From Bifidobacterium sp. WK041_4_12 (lineage in GTDB: Bacteria > Actinomycetota > Actinomycetes > Actinomycetales > Bifidobacteriaceae): a stretch of 64,000 bases of DNA. Each line of letters starts with the position of its first letter. Position 1 is the stretch's first letter. The stretch covers positions 372,001-436,000 of the forward strand of contig NZ_CP129674.1 of assembly GCF_041080795.1 (NCBI RefSeq). Reading direction: 5' to 3'. This document shows, one piece after another, positions 27,455-36,382 of the stretch. The notes under the pieces were generated by a model that had not been told where the DNA came from, searched no databases, and was given only the letters and a program-made list of their open reading frames with translations. The position numbers were made by a program, and so were the translations under genes.

Positions 27455-28819
27455 ATGGCAGTCCGCTCAACGATTATGGATACGAATAGTTTTCGACCGG
27501 AAATGGAGAGCGCACTCGATCCGCAAACGCGTCAACTCACGCGAGAACGTGCGGTGCTCGGGCCTGCGTATCGTTTGTTCTATCGCAAGCCCGTGCATCT
27601 GGTGAGGGGAAGAGGAAGCCACCTCTGGGATGCAGACGGAGTGGAGTATCTGGATGTCTATAACAACGTGGCATCCGTCGGGCACTGCCATCCTCGTGTT
27701 GTCGAGGCGATAACCAGACAGGCTTCGATGCTGAACACGCACACCCGATATCTGCATGAGAACGTGCTTCATTATGCAGAAGACATCCTCTCGACCATGC
27801 CCGATGAAGTCAACCGCATCATGTTCCAATGCACCGGATCCGAAGCCAATGATCTAGCCATTCGTGTCGCCCAGTCATATACGGGCGGCGAGGGCATCAT
27901 CGTCACGCATGAGGCGTATCACGGCAACTCGGCACTCACATCGAAGCTCTCACCAGCTCTGGGAACGGCACAGACCTTGGGACTGAAGATGCGCATGATA
28001 CCAACCCCCGACACCTATCGTGTTGACATAGACGGCCAGATTGCCAATCAGTGCAGCCCCGAGGTCTTTGGCGGTTGGATGGCCGACCAGCTCGCTCAGG
28101 CCGTTGCGGACATGAAGCGTCATGGCATCAAGTTCGCTGCCTTCCTCGCCGACTCGATATTCTCCTCCGATGGCGTGTATCCCACGCCGACCGGCTACCT
28201 CAAACCGGTCATCGACAAGGTTCATGAGCTGGGAGGCGTCTTTATCGCTGACGAGGTGCAGCCCGGCTTCACTCGAACCGGCGATGCCTTCTGGGGCTTC
28301 CAGCGGCATGGCGTGGTTCCTGATCTGGTGACTTCTGGCAAGCCCATGGCCAACGGTCTGCCAACGTCGCTCATGGCGGCACGAGCAGAGGTTCTGGAAC
28401 CTTTTGCCTCTTCGATTCCCTACTTCAATACCTTCGGAGGCAATCCCGTATGCATGGCGGCAGCACAGGCCACCCTTGACGTGATGCGCGACGAAGACAC
28501 GATGGGCAACGCCAAGAAAGTCGGCGCCGTATTCATGAAGGCGCTGAAGGAATTTCAGGCGACGCATGGGTGCATCGGTGATTTGCGAGGCGCAGGGCTC
28601 TACATCGCCTGCGAAATCGTGAAGCCGGGAAGCAAGGATCCCGATCAGCGCAAGGCCTTGGACATTCTTGAGTCTCTGCGAAGCAACCGTGTGCTGACCT
28701 CGGTATGCGGCCGCTACGGCAACATTCTCAAGCTTCGCCCACCACTGGTATTCAGTGAGGACGATGTCGATTGGTTCTCCACTGCCTTTGAGAAAACCCT
28801 CAAGGAATGCGGTGAGTAG
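27455..28819 (+). CDS. AGXT2L-type PLP phospho-lyase (ethanolamine-phosphate / phosphohydroxylysine lyase family)
   Basis: A 454-residue class III PLP enzyme. The block YNNVASVGHCHPRVVEA (69-85) with LNTHTRYLHENVLHYAE (93-109) is characteristic of the AGXT2L ammonio-phospholyases rather than of ordinary aminotransferases. CTGSEANDLA (126-135), AYHGNSA, FIADEVQPGFTRTG (263-276) and Lys296 in VTSGKPMANG complete the cofactor site. Family members cleave phosphoethanolamine or phosphohydroxylysine to an aldehyde, NH3 and Pi. GAAGGA lies before the ATG. The kinase-permease-lyase order argues for amino-alcohol catabolism. Confidence 0.87.
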   Translation: MAVRSTIMDTNSFRPEMESALDPQTRQLTRERAVLGPAYRLFYRKPVHLVRGRGSHLWDADGVEYLDVYNNVASVGHCHPRVVEAITRQASMLNTHTRYLHENVLHYAEDILSTMPDEVNRIMFQCTGSEANDLAIRVAQSYTGGEGIIVTHEAYHGNSALTSKLSPALGTAQTLGLKMRMIPTPDTYRVDIDGQIANQCSPEVFGGWMADQLAQAVADMKRHGIKFAAFLADSIFSSDGVYPTPTGYLKPVIDKVHELGGVFIADEVQPGFTRTGDAFWGFQRHGVVPDLVTSGKPMANGLPTSLMAARAEVLEPFASSIPYFNTFGGNPVCMAAAQATLDVMRDEDTMGNAKKVGAVFMKALKEFQATHGCIGDLRGAGLYIACEIVKPGSKDPDQRKALDILESLRSNRVLTSVCGRYGNILKLRPPLVFSEDDVDWFSTAFEKTLKECGE

Positions 28820-29040
28820 GAGCTTCGAAGCACCTTCGCGAAGTCCATGCCAACGGTCGGACGCATACCGGTGATGGTGCATGAAACTCCCGGCAAAGCG
28901 GCAGACCGTGACGCATTTCGAAACCTAACCCTAGTAACTTCATGGGAATAACGCGACGTTTGTCGGATGCGGGTGAGTCACGGTGCGACCTTGGGACTCA
29001 CGAATCCTGCAATCCCGTGAATGAAGGTGGTGACAATCCG

Positions 29041-29832
29041 ATGGGTTCATCGGCTCATATGGCATCGAATCCTCAGCGTAGGCTGACTCAGCTGGACAAC
29101 GTTCGGCTATTGCGCAATCTGATTCATGAGCATGAGCTGTTGCCTGGCGAACGACTCGGATCGGAGCGTGAAATTTCCGCGCAGCTGGGCATCACCAGGG
29201 CGGATCTGAGAATCGCGCTCGCATCAATGGAAAAAACTCATGAAATCGTCCGGAGGATAGGTCGTGGCGGGGGAATCGTCATTTCAGACGAACGGCTTGA
29301 ACGCAATATCAATACCCTCGAGTCATTGCCGATGATTGCCCGTCGCCAGGGCAGAATACTGCATTCCAAGGTGCTTTCCGCAGTCATCGAAGCGGCATCC
29401 GCCTCCGACATTCGTCTGCTTCAACTGCAGCGGTATGTTCCCGCATCAATTCACAACATCTATCACATCACGCGTCTTCGCTTCATCGACGGCAGACCAC
29501 TGTCCTTGGAAACTTCGCGACTGCCGTCCGACCTTTTTCCGGGGCTGCTGAACAAGGATCTGACAACATCCTTCTATCAGCGGTTTGAAGAGGATTATGG
29601 GGTGCATCCAGCTGAGGTCGATGAAACCTTGGAGATCATTCAGGCCGATGCAACATACGCAGAGCATTTGCAGGTGGCCGAGGGCACGGCTCTGGTGAGA
29701 ATCAGGCGCATTGCGAAGGTTGCGACTGGACGACCCTGCGAGCGGGCAATCGACGTGTATATCGCTTCACGCATGCGTTTCGCCATGCACCATTCCGGCT
29801 ATGTTCGGCTATCGGCAACGTCAAGCAGTTGA
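29041..29832 (+). CDS. GntR-family regulator with UTRA domain
   Basis: About 263 residues. An N-terminal winged helix (LLRNLIHEHELLPGERLGSE, then ISAQLGITRADLRIALASM) precedes a UTRA effector domain (about residues 95-250, with TRLRFIDGRPLSLETSRLP and VRIRRIAKV). ATG 29041 is supported by AAGGTGGTG upstream. It is co-directional with the kinase-permease-lyase genes and 222 bp after the lyase, so it is the likely regulator of that module. Its effector could be the amino alcohol or its phosphate. Confidence 0.85.
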   Translation: MGSSAHMASNPQRRLTQLDNVRLLRNLIHEHELLPGERLGSEREISAQLGITRADLRIALASMEKTHEIVRRIGRGGGIVISDERLERNINTLESLPMIARRQGRILHSKVLSAVIEAASASDIRLLQLQRYVPASIHNIYHITRLRFIDGRPLSLETSRLPSDLFPGLLNKDLTTSFYQRFEEDYGVHPAEVDETLEIIQADATYAEHLQVAEGTALVRIRRIAKVATGRPCERAIDVYIASRMRFAMHHSGYVRLSATSSS

Positions 29833-29932
29833 TGCCGACCATTGACATTGCATGAGCAAGGTGTGGGGTCAGGTTGCGCAAGCACATTGCATGAGCAATG
29901 GTGCAATGCCGATATGGGGGGATAATGGGGCT

Positions 29933-30967
29933 ATGACGGTTGCGACTCCAGAGCGCTATGCGCACATGCTTGATTCCGCGAGGCAAGGCGGCTACGCCTA
30001 TCCTGCAATCAATGTGACCAGCACTCAGACCTTGAATGCCGCGCTTCAAGGCTTCAGCGAAGCCGAGTCCGATGGCATCATTCAGGTGTCAGTCGGCAGC
30101 GCGGCTTACCTGTCCGGCCATGTGGTCAACGACCGCGTTGCCGGATCGATAGCGTTCGCCAGATTCGCGCATGAGATCATCGGGCATTACCCCAATATCA
30201 CGGTTGCCTTGCATACAGACCATTGTGCCGTGCAATATCTCGATGAGTGGGTGCGTCCGCTGCTCCGGTATGAAGCCGATCAGGTGGCACACGGCGAGGA
30301 ACCGCTCTTCCAGTCGCATATGTGGGACGGCTCCACGATACCGATTCATCAGAACCTTGCCATTGCCAGGGAGTTGCTTGCCAAGTCGGTGAAGGCGCGC
30401 ACGATGCTTGAAATTGAAATCGGGGCGGTTGGTGGCGAAGAAGACGGCCAAAGCGCTGCCATCAACGATTCCTTGTATTCCACGGTCGCTGATGGCAAGC
30501 GAGTCGTTCGTGAGCTCGGCCTTGGTGAAAACGGCCGATACATGGCCGCCTTCACCTTTGGCAACGTTCATGGAGCATACAAGCCAGGATTCGTGAAATT
30601 GCGGCCAGCACTGCTCAGGGAAATCCAAGAGGGCACTGCCGCATCCCTGCCCGGTTTCAAAGGGAACAAGCCTTTTCTACTGGTGTTCCATGGTGGTTCC
30701 GGTTCTCGCCTCGAGGAGATAGCGGAGGCTGTCTCGTATGGGGTCGTGAAGATGAACATCGATACCGACACGCAGTATGCCTTCACCAGGGCAATCGCAG
30801 GCCACATGTTCAAGAATTACAATCAGGTGCTCAAGGTTGATGGCGAAATGGGCGACAAGAAGCTGTACGATCCGCGATCATGGGGACGTGAAGCCGAAGA
30901 TGCGATGTCGCGGCGCGTGGTCGAGGCGTGCAAGCAACTCGGCAGCGCCGGGAAAGCCTTGCGTTGA
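29933..30967 (+). CDS. fba: Class II fructose-bisphosphate aldolase
   Basis: A 344-residue zinc enzyme that interconverts fructose-1,6-bisphosphate with dihydroxyacetone phosphate and glyceraldehyde-3-phosphate. Metal ligands and landmarks are visible in VALHTDHCA (zinc His), IEIGAVGGEEDG, GNVHGAYKPG and LVFHGGSGS. ATG 29933 begins MTVATPERYAHML, the normal family start. Upstream in-frame starts lack support. It precedes purA by 124 bp. Confidence 0.95.
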   Translation: MTVATPERYAHMLDSARQGGYAYPAINVTSTQTLNAALQGFSEAESDGIIQVSVGSAAYLSGHVVNDRVAGSIAFARFAHEIIGHYPNITVALHTDHCAVQYLDEWVRPLLRYEADQVAHGEEPLFQSHMWDGSTIPIHQNLAIARELLAKSVKARTMLEIEIGAVGGEEDGQSAAINDSLYSTVADGKRVVRELGLGENGRYMAAFTFGNVHGAYKPGFVKLRPALLREIQEGTAASLPGFKGNKPFLLVFHGGSGSRLEEIAEAVSYGVVKMNIDTDTQYAFTRAIAGHMFKNYNQVLKVDGEMGDKKLYDPRSWGREAEDAMSRRVVEACKQLGSAGKALR

Positions 30968-31091
30968 GCGCCATCCAGCGCAAGGCGGGTAGTTGTCTAT
31001 GTTGCGCTTCTCATGCTGAACTACTCCATGCTTTGGGGTAGTCTCGTCATGGCGGAGGACTATGCCGCTGCCGCACGTTATGGAGGTGCAT

Positions 31092-32393
31092 ATGCCTGGA
31101 ATAGTTCTTGTTGGAGCTCAATGGGGCGATGAAGGAAAAGGCAAGGCAACTGATCTTATTGGCGACAAGGTTGACTATGTCGTTCGTTTCAATGGCGGCA
31201 ACAATGCTGGTCATACCGTCGTCGTGGGCGACGAGACGTACGCGCTGCACCTGCTGCCATCAGGCATCATCCATCCGAATGTGACCCCTGTTATCGGCAA
31301 CGGTGTTGTCGTCGATCCAGAGGCGCTGTTTGCCGAACTTGACGGTCTCGAAGCACGCGGGGTCGATTGCAGCAACCTTCTGGTGAGCGAGTCCGCTCAC
31401 ATCATCGCTCCCTATGACCGCACCATCGATAAGGTGAGCGAACGTTTTCTTGGCAAGCACAAAATCGGTACGACAGGCCGTGGCATCGGTCCTGCATATG
31501 CCGACAAGGTCAACCGCGTCGGCATCCGCGTTCATGACCTGTTCAACATCGATCATCTTCGCGACAAGGTCATCGCGAGCCTGCATCAGAAGAACCAGAT
31601 GTTGGTGAAGCTGTACAACCGCCGCGCCATTGACGTAAATCAAACCGTGGACGAGCTTGCATCCGTCGCAGATCGCCTCAAGCCATATGTGGCGAATACG
31701 TCACTGATCTTGAACAAGGCGCTTGACGATGGCAAATCCGTGCTTTTCGAAGGCGGTCAGGCAACCATGCTTGATGTCGACCACGGCACATACCCATTCG
31801 TGACCTCATCGAATTGCACAGCGGGCGGCGCATGCACGGGCAGTGGCGTCGGCCCGACAAAGATTTCGCGCGTCATCGGTGTGTCCAAGGCCTATATCAC
31901 CCGCGTCGGCGAGGGGCCATTCCCAACCGAACTCGACAACGAGCAGGGCGAATGGCTGCGTCAGCAAGGTCACGAGTTTGGCGTAACCACTGGCAGACCT
32001 CGTCGTTGCGGATGGTTCGACGCCCTGGTGAACCGATACACCGTGCAGGTGAACGGATTGACCGATATCGTGCTCACCAAGCTGGACGTACTGACAGGAC
32101 TGGAAACCATTCCATTCTGCGTTGGATACAATGTCACGATGGCCGACGGCTCTCGCGTGCGCTGCAATGACATGCCCACCGATCAGGCCGAATTCGCCTC
32201 TGCAACTCCTATTTACGAGGAAATGCCAGGCTGGAGCGAGGATATCGCAGGAATGCAATCCTTCGACCAGTTCCCGCAAAACGCGCAGGATTACGTGCAT
32301 CGTCTCGAGGACCTCTCGGGTTGCCGCATCTCTGCCATCGGTTCAGGCCCTGGCCGCGATCAGATAGTGTCCATTCATTCCCTTATCGGGTAG
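31092..32393 (+). CDS. purA: Adenylosuccinate synthetase
   Basis: A 433-residue GTP-dependent enzyme that joins IMP and aspartate in AMP synthesis. The N-terminal phosphate loop VLVGAQWGDEGKGKATDL, the NNAGHTVV loop, TTGRGIGPAYADK, and the C-terminal TTGRPRRCGWFD and TKLDVLTGL motifs are all present. ATG 31092 follows GGAGGTG at good spacing. In the leader, ACTAC at about 31020 can pair with GTAGT at about 31039, the only structure noticed. Confidence 0.97.
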   Translation: MPGIVLVGAQWGDEGKGKATDLIGDKVDYVVRFNGGNNAGHTVVVGDETYALHLLPSGIIHPNVTPVIGNGVVVDPEALFAELDGLEARGVDCSNLLVSESAHIIAPYDRTIDKVSERFLGKHKIGTTGRGIGPAYADKVNRVGIRVHDLFNIDHLRDKVIASLHQKNQMLVKLYNRRAIDVNQTVDELASVADRLKPYVANTSLILNKALDDGKSVLFEGGQATMLDVDHGTYPFVTSSNCTAGGACTGSGVGPTKISRVIGVSKAYITRVGEGPFPTELDNEQGEWLRQQGHEFGVTTGRPRRCGWFDALVNRYTVQVNGLTDIVLTKLDVLTGLETIPFCVGYNVTMADGSRVRCNDMPTDQAEFASATPIYEEMPGWSEDIAGMQSFDQFPQNAQDYVHRLEDLSGCRISAIGSGPGRDQIVSIHSLIG

Positions 32394-32437
32394 GCTCCAC
32401 TATCGATTTGCGCTAGACATGAAAAGAGGCGATGCGC

Positions 32438-33715
32438 ATGGTCGGCATGCGGGATGTTGCGCGCAAGGCCGGAGTGTCCCTCAGCACTGTTTCTTTGGTC
32501 GTTAATGACACTGGCTATGTTTCCGATGAGATGCGTGCTCGCGTCGAATCGGCAATGAAACAGTTGAGCTATGTCCCTCGCGAATCTATCAGGAATCCTT
32601 ATCGTGTACGAAGCAACACGGTTGGCGTAATCCTGCCGACCGTCCAACATCCGTTCTTTGCCACCATGCTTGAATCCTTGCAGAAGGCTCTTTACAGGCG
32701 TGGGCTACATACTCTGCTGTGCATTGCTGCAGGCACTGATGCAGACAATGATTCGAGCGCTGATGCAGGTGTGGAACAATACGTTGGCATGCTGAAGCGC
32801 CATCTGGTGGATGCCATCATCATGGGTGCCCATACTTCGCGTGATGAAGGGTACTGGACTGCCATCAAACGACCGATCGTGGCGTTTGACCGCTATCTTG
32901 GTGACGGGATTCCTTCTGTCGGTTCTGACCACGAGCAGGGCGGGGAGCTGGCTGCCATGATGTTTGCACTTTCTGGGGCGCGACATGTGGTGGTTCTGGG
33001 CGGTCCACGCTCTCAGCTTGAGAATGCCGCGCAGAGCCAGAGCGGGCTGAACGCTTCGGGTGCTGCTTCTCGCAAGCTGGCAGCGGATTCTCCGGCCAGA
33101 TATCAGATAGCGCTTGAAGAAACCTTGGACAGCACAGGAATCCGTCACGATTACATTGAGATTGCAGACCTTGCGAAGATTCAGGAATTCGCGGATGCTG
33201 CCCGTTCCGTTCTGGAACGTTTTCCCGATGTCGATGCAATTGTGGCACCGGATCTGGCTGCCGCTCTCTGCGTTCAGGAGGCCATGCGTAGGGGCTTCGT
33301 CGTGCCCAGTTCCTTACAGATACTTGCATATGACGGCACCTATGCCACTGATGCAGCGGGGCTGCGCATCACGAGCATTCTTCAGGGATTCGATGCGATT
33401 GCCGAACGCATCGCAATGCGCACCGTAGAGCAGATAGAGCGGTATCAGCCTGAACGCGTGTCCAAGCTGCGGCTCGGTTCTTCTGATTCTTCTGATTCTT
33501 CTGATTCCTCCAACGGTTCTGTCGGCAGTTCTGCAATCGGCTCTGCGACTGGTTCTGCTATACGCGGCAGCGATAACGATACTGTCATTGTTCCCGAGCC
33601 AGAGGCCGCAGGCATTGGCGACCTGATTCCCATGAAGGTCAAGATCGGAGAAACCACGCTCTGGAACGACGCAATTCGTGAACTCTTGGATGGATCGCGG
33701 CCACAAACCGATTGA
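32438..33715 (+). CDS. LacI-family regulator with a Ser/Asp repeat insertion
   Basis: About 425 residues. The N-terminal DNA-binding domain MRDVARKAGVSLSTVSLVVNDTGYVSDEMRARV is classical, followed by a periplasmic-binding-protein-like effector domain from about residue 60 (TVGVILPTVQHPFFATML). Between about residues 345 and 385 the protein carries a Ser/Asp/Gly-rich insert partly encoded by three perfect 9-bp units (33481-33507). This makes it about 70-80 residues longer than typical LacI proteins. ATG 32438 has GAGG upstream at good spacing, and ATG 32432 is the alternative. The target sugar is unknown. Confidence 0.88.
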   Translation: MVGMRDVARKAGVSLSTVSLVVNDTGYVSDEMRARVESAMKQLSYVPRESIRNPYRVRSNTVGVILPTVQHPFFATMLESLQKALYRRGLHTLLCIAAGTDADNDSSADAGVEQYVGMLKRHLVDAIIMGAHTSRDEGYWTAIKRPIVAFDRYLGDGIPSVGSDHEQGGELAAMMFALSGARHVVVLGGPRSQLENAAQSQSGLNASGAASRKLAADSPARYQIALEETLDSTGIRHDYIEIADLAKIQEFADAARSVLERFPDVDAIVAPDLAAALCVQEAMRRGFVVPSSLQILAYDGTYATDAAGLRITSILQGFDAIAERIAMRTVEQIERYQPERVSKLRLGSSDSSDSSDSSNGSVGSSAIGSATGSAIRGSDNDTVIVPEPEAAGIGDLIPMKVKIGETTLWNDAIRELLDGSRPQTD

Positions 33716-33770
33716 GAGCCTGCTGAGTCGTCTGTGATGCACGCAAAAGCGACTGAAATATTCGAGAATT

Positions 33771-33875
33771 CGAGTTTTGCGGCAATGCTGGAGTATAAGC
33801 TTCAATATTTGGCTTTCTGGTGACGCTATTTCAACAATTTTTCGCCTGTATATTCCGAAATTGCCGCAAAACTCG
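33771..33875. repeat. 105-bp inverted-repeat element, copy A
   Basis: The 16-bp ends CGAGTTTTGCGGCAAT (33771-33786) and 33860-33875 are perfect reverse complements. In the opposite orientation its interior aligns with copy D (53530-53634) over most of its length, including GTTGAAAT and AGAAAGCC. It lies 56 bp after the LacI stop codon. It carries no coding capacity for a transposase. Confidence 0.9.
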
Positions 33876-34084
33876 CAATGCGTGCTGACACGAGAGTGGA
33901 AAACTGTGCCTGACCTGCTTGAGCCGCGGGGGTGACCAGAACTTCTTCACCGAAACGGGAGGGATATCTGGTTTCAACAGGGCGTTCGGTTCTTTGCATG
34001 GTCTTTTCGGCATTGGTGTGAGGCTGAGGCAGTAATTCCGGCACGTACAGTTCACAGCGTATCGTGTCCCGCAATGCCCAACGC
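33876..34084. other. Spacer with no recognised gene
   Basis: A minus-strand frame of up to 105 codons (34143-33826) is open here, but its last 15 or so codons are read through repeat copy A. It has no ribosome site or family signature, so I do not call it a gene. Confidence 0.4.
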
Positions 34085-34134
34085 TGTCCACTATTTGGAC
34101 ATGGGTTGCTTCTGCCGTGCAAGGGTCCTACCTT
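34085..34134 (+). promoter_or_regulatory. Candidate promoter and operator for the leader peptide/MHS transporter transcript
   Basis: TTGCTT (34106-34111) and TACCTT (34129-34134) are spaced by 17 bases. A perfect palindrome TGTCCA-CTATT-TGGACA (34085-34101) lies immediately upstream of the -35 box and is a candidate operator. The predicted start is about 60 bases before the leader ATG. Confidence 0.45.
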
Positions 34135-34203
34135 CATAACCATTCAAGGCAAGAACGTCAAGAGAAATAACGTCTTGATATTTACAGTGAGGAGGTCCAC
34201 ATA

Positions 34204-34296
34204 ATGAGAAGCATGTTAGCATTCCATCCCGTGGTTTCCTCCAACATTATTGCGCTGCCGATTCGAATTATTAACCCGTCATTCTTGACGGACTGA
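34204..34296 (+). CDS. Branched-chain leader peptide (30 codons), candidate attenuator
   Basis: An ATG at 34204 follows a perfect AGGAGG (34190-34195) with 8-base spacing, one of the strongest ribosome sites in the window. The peptide is 30 residues and contains NIIALPIRII at 14-23, with five isoleucines all written ATT, plus Val10-Val11 and three leucines. Such a density of branched-chain codons in a short, well-initiated ORF is the classical design of a ribosome-mediated attenuator. Its downstream genes are an MHS transporter and ilvC. Confidence 0.7.
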   Translation: MRSMLAFHPVVSSNIIALPIRIINPSFLTD

Positions 34297-34558
34297 ATCC
34301 AGCATAAAACACTGTTCGGCCCCGTTGAGAAGCGGGGTAGAAAACAGCGAGCAGTGTGTTCCAGCGTTCCTGAGAGTTCGAATCAATCCATGTCAGTGAT
34401 TCACATGTTCTCATCTTACGAACAACAGCAAATCTCAATATCTGAGAAATGTATCAATATCTGGAATTCATGGCATCATATCTTCAACCTCGTATCTCAA
34501 TGAAGGCTCTGGTCCGACTGAAAGCCAGTCGTACCAAAGAAACTGAGGAGATGAAGTG
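34297..34558 (+). promoter_or_regulatory. Structured 5' leader RNA between leader peptide and MHS transporter
   Basis: Outer arms ACACTG (34309-34314) and CAGTGT (34352-34357) enclose a CCCCG/CGGGG hairpin (34320-34337) starting about 13 bases after the leader stop. Near the end, GGT-GACTG pairs with CAGTC-ACC (34511-34535), just before the GAGGAG ribosome site (34545-34550) of the transporter. No U-tract follows the first structure. Control of translation or factor-dependent termination therefore fits better than a classical intrinsic terminator. Confidence 0.5.
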
Positions 34559-35989
34559 ATGACAGCAGTCAACCAGACTGTTCAATCCGTCGGGGACGCC
34601 ACGACAGTAGGTGTCAATGCAGGGTATGATACGACGGCTTCAACTGCAGCAGGACATGCAGCAACGCATTCGCTCGCCGACAGACTCAAGTCAATGAGCC
34701 GCGATTCGGTCAAGACGGTCATTGGGGCATCAATGGTCGGCACAGCCATTGAGTTCTACGATTTCTATGCGTATGGCACAGCGTCCGCAAACTACTTTCC
34801 GAAGCTGTTCTTCCCGGAAACCAACGGAACCGTAGCTCTGCTGGCATCCCTGCTCACCTTCGCAGTGGCCTTCGTCGCTCGCCCGGTCGGATCGCTGGTG
34901 TTCGGGCACTTCGGCGACCGTCTTGGTCGCAAGGTCACGCTCGTGGTTTCCTTGCTCACCATGGGCTGCGCAACCGTTCTGATTGGCGTTCTGCCCACAT
35001 ATGGTACCTGGGGAGTGTTCGCCGTCGTTGCGCTCTGCCTCTGCCGCTTCGTGCAAGGCATCGGTCTTGGCGGCGAATGGTCCGGTGCGGCGCTTGTCGC
35101 GACTGAGAACGCCCCTGAGCATCGTCGTGCGCTGTACGGCTCTTTCCCGGAACTTGGTGCACCAATCGGCTTCTTCCTTTCGAATGGCACGTTCTTCGTA
35201 CTCGAAATGTTCTGCGCACCCGATCAGATGATGAGCTGGGGCTGGCGCGTTCCATTCCTGCTTTCGTCGGTGCTCGTACTCGTCGGACTTGCCGTGCGCG
35301 TCACGATGGAGGAAACCCCAGTATTCCGTCTCGCACTCGAACAGAAGAAGGTCGTAAAGGCCCCGCTCGTCGAAGTGTTCAAGAAGAGCTGGAAGCAGGT
35401 TCTCCAGGCCACATTCCTCGTCGCCGTCACCTATACGCTTTTCTATACGCTCGCAACATGGTCGCTCGCCTTCGGCACAAAGTCCACCGCGCAAGGCGGT
35501 GGCGGACTCGGCTTCTCGACCAGCGAATATCTGCTCATGCTCATGGTCTCCATCGTGGTCTTCGCAGCGTTCATCGTGCTCTCGTGCGTCTACGCAGACA
35601 GAGTCGGCCGCAAGCGCGTTCTGGTCGCAAGCTCAGTCGCATTGCTGGTATTCAGCCTGCTGTTCCCATACTTGCTCATGGCACATCACAACACATTCCA
35701 GGTCATGACATTCCTCTGCGTCGGGTTTGCGCTCATGGGCATCGCGTTCGGACCTATCGGCGCATTCCTTCCGGAGCTATTCGAAGCGAATGTCCGCTAT
35801 TCGGGCGCAGGAATCGGATACAACCTTGCAGCCATCGTCGGTGCTGCATTCGTGCCGACAATCGCAACGTGGCTTTCCACCCACTGGGGCGTGCGTTCAG
35901 TCGGCGTCTACCTTGCGGTGATGGCGGCGTGTTGCTTGGTGGCGGTGCTTTCCTGCCACGAGACCAAGTCCGTCGATTTCGCACAATAA
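34559..35989 (+). CDS. MFS transporter of the metabolite:H+ symporter (MHS/ShiA-ProP) family
   Basis: A 476-residue, twelve-span symporter. VIGASMVGTAIEFYDFYAYGTA opens the first span, FGHFGDRLGRKVTL is the MFS loop 2-3 motif, and RFVQGIGLGGEWSGAALVATENAP marks the fourth and fifth spans, as in the ShiA/ProP/KgtP group. About 55 hydrophilic residues precede the first span. ATG 34559 is chosen, with GTG 34556 adjacent. The leader peptide and the following ilvC suggest uptake of a branched-chain amino acid, keto acid or related acid. Confidence 0.88.
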   Translation: MTAVNQTVQSVGDATTVGVNAGYDTTASTAAGHAATHSLADRLKSMSRDSVKTVIGASMVGTAIEFYDFYAYGTASANYFPKLFFPETNGTVALLASLLTFAVAFVARPVGSLVFGHFGDRLGRKVTLVVSLLTMGCATVLIGVLPTYGTWGVFAVVALCLCRFVQGIGLGGEWSGAALVATENAPEHRRALYGSFPELGAPIGFFLSNGTFFVLEMFCAPDQMMSWGWRVPFLLSSVLVLVGLAVRVTMEETPVFRLALEQKKVVKAPLVEVFKKSWKQVLQATFLVAVTYTLFYTLATWSLAFGTKSTAQGGGGLGFSTSEYLLMLMVSIVVFAAFIVLSCVYADRVGRKRVLVASSVALLVFSLLFPYLLMAHHNTFQVMTFLCVGFALMGIAFGPIGAFLPELFEANVRYSGAGIGYNLAAIVGAAFVPTIATWLSTHWGVRSVGVYLAVMAACCLVAVLSCHETKSVDFAQ

Positions 35990-36056
35990 CAAACACACAT
36001 ACTTTGAACAGAGCGGATTTTTCCGTGGTTGCGCAGTGATTGTGCAAGGAATTCCC

Positions 36057-36089
36057 GGTGATTTCGCGGTGATTTCGCGGTTATTTCGT
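36057..36089. repeat. Three 11-bp tandem units in the ilvC upstream region
   Basis: GGTGATTTCGC (36057-36067), an identical second copy (36068-36078), and GGTTATTTCGT (36079-36089). The array lies in the 393-bp spacer before ilvC (35990-36382). Further on, the spacer has a good -10-like TACAAT (36207-36212). No other gene is seen in it. Confidence 0.7.
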
Positions 36090-36382
36090 GACTGTCTCGC
36101 AAGATTCGCACTGTTGAAAAGGGTTCGACATGACTCGCATTGACAATACAATCCCAAAAGGAATGTTCGAAATGTGAGTCGTGGAGCGGTTCGCTGGAAG
36201 AGTCGGGTACAATCAAGAACGGCTACCATAAGACTTTACTTCGGTAACGGCCACACGGGACAAAATCTCGTAGCGTCAACCGACTAGCGACGACATTTAG
36301 TACACGACAACCAATGGCATGGCGGCAATTTCTAACCTGCCCACAACCAATAAGCATTCACATTACAAGGAGTACATATATA

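Noticed and set aside
33826..34143. Minus-strand open frame of 105 codons between the LacI gene and the leader peptide
   Set aside because: It reads through repeat copy A at its 3' end, has no ribosome site and no family signature, and runs against the promoter and leader of the MHS transporter.
34297..34558. T-box or other riboswitch upstream of the MHS transporter
   Set aside because: No T-box core sequence or recognisable riboswitch consensus is visible. The leader peptide with Ile codons explains the region better.
36314..36382. Upstream in-frame extension of ilvC, considered as a leader peptide
   Set aside because: It is in frame with ilvC without a stop, lacks a ribosome site and is not enriched in branched-chain codons, so it is simply untranslated leader.
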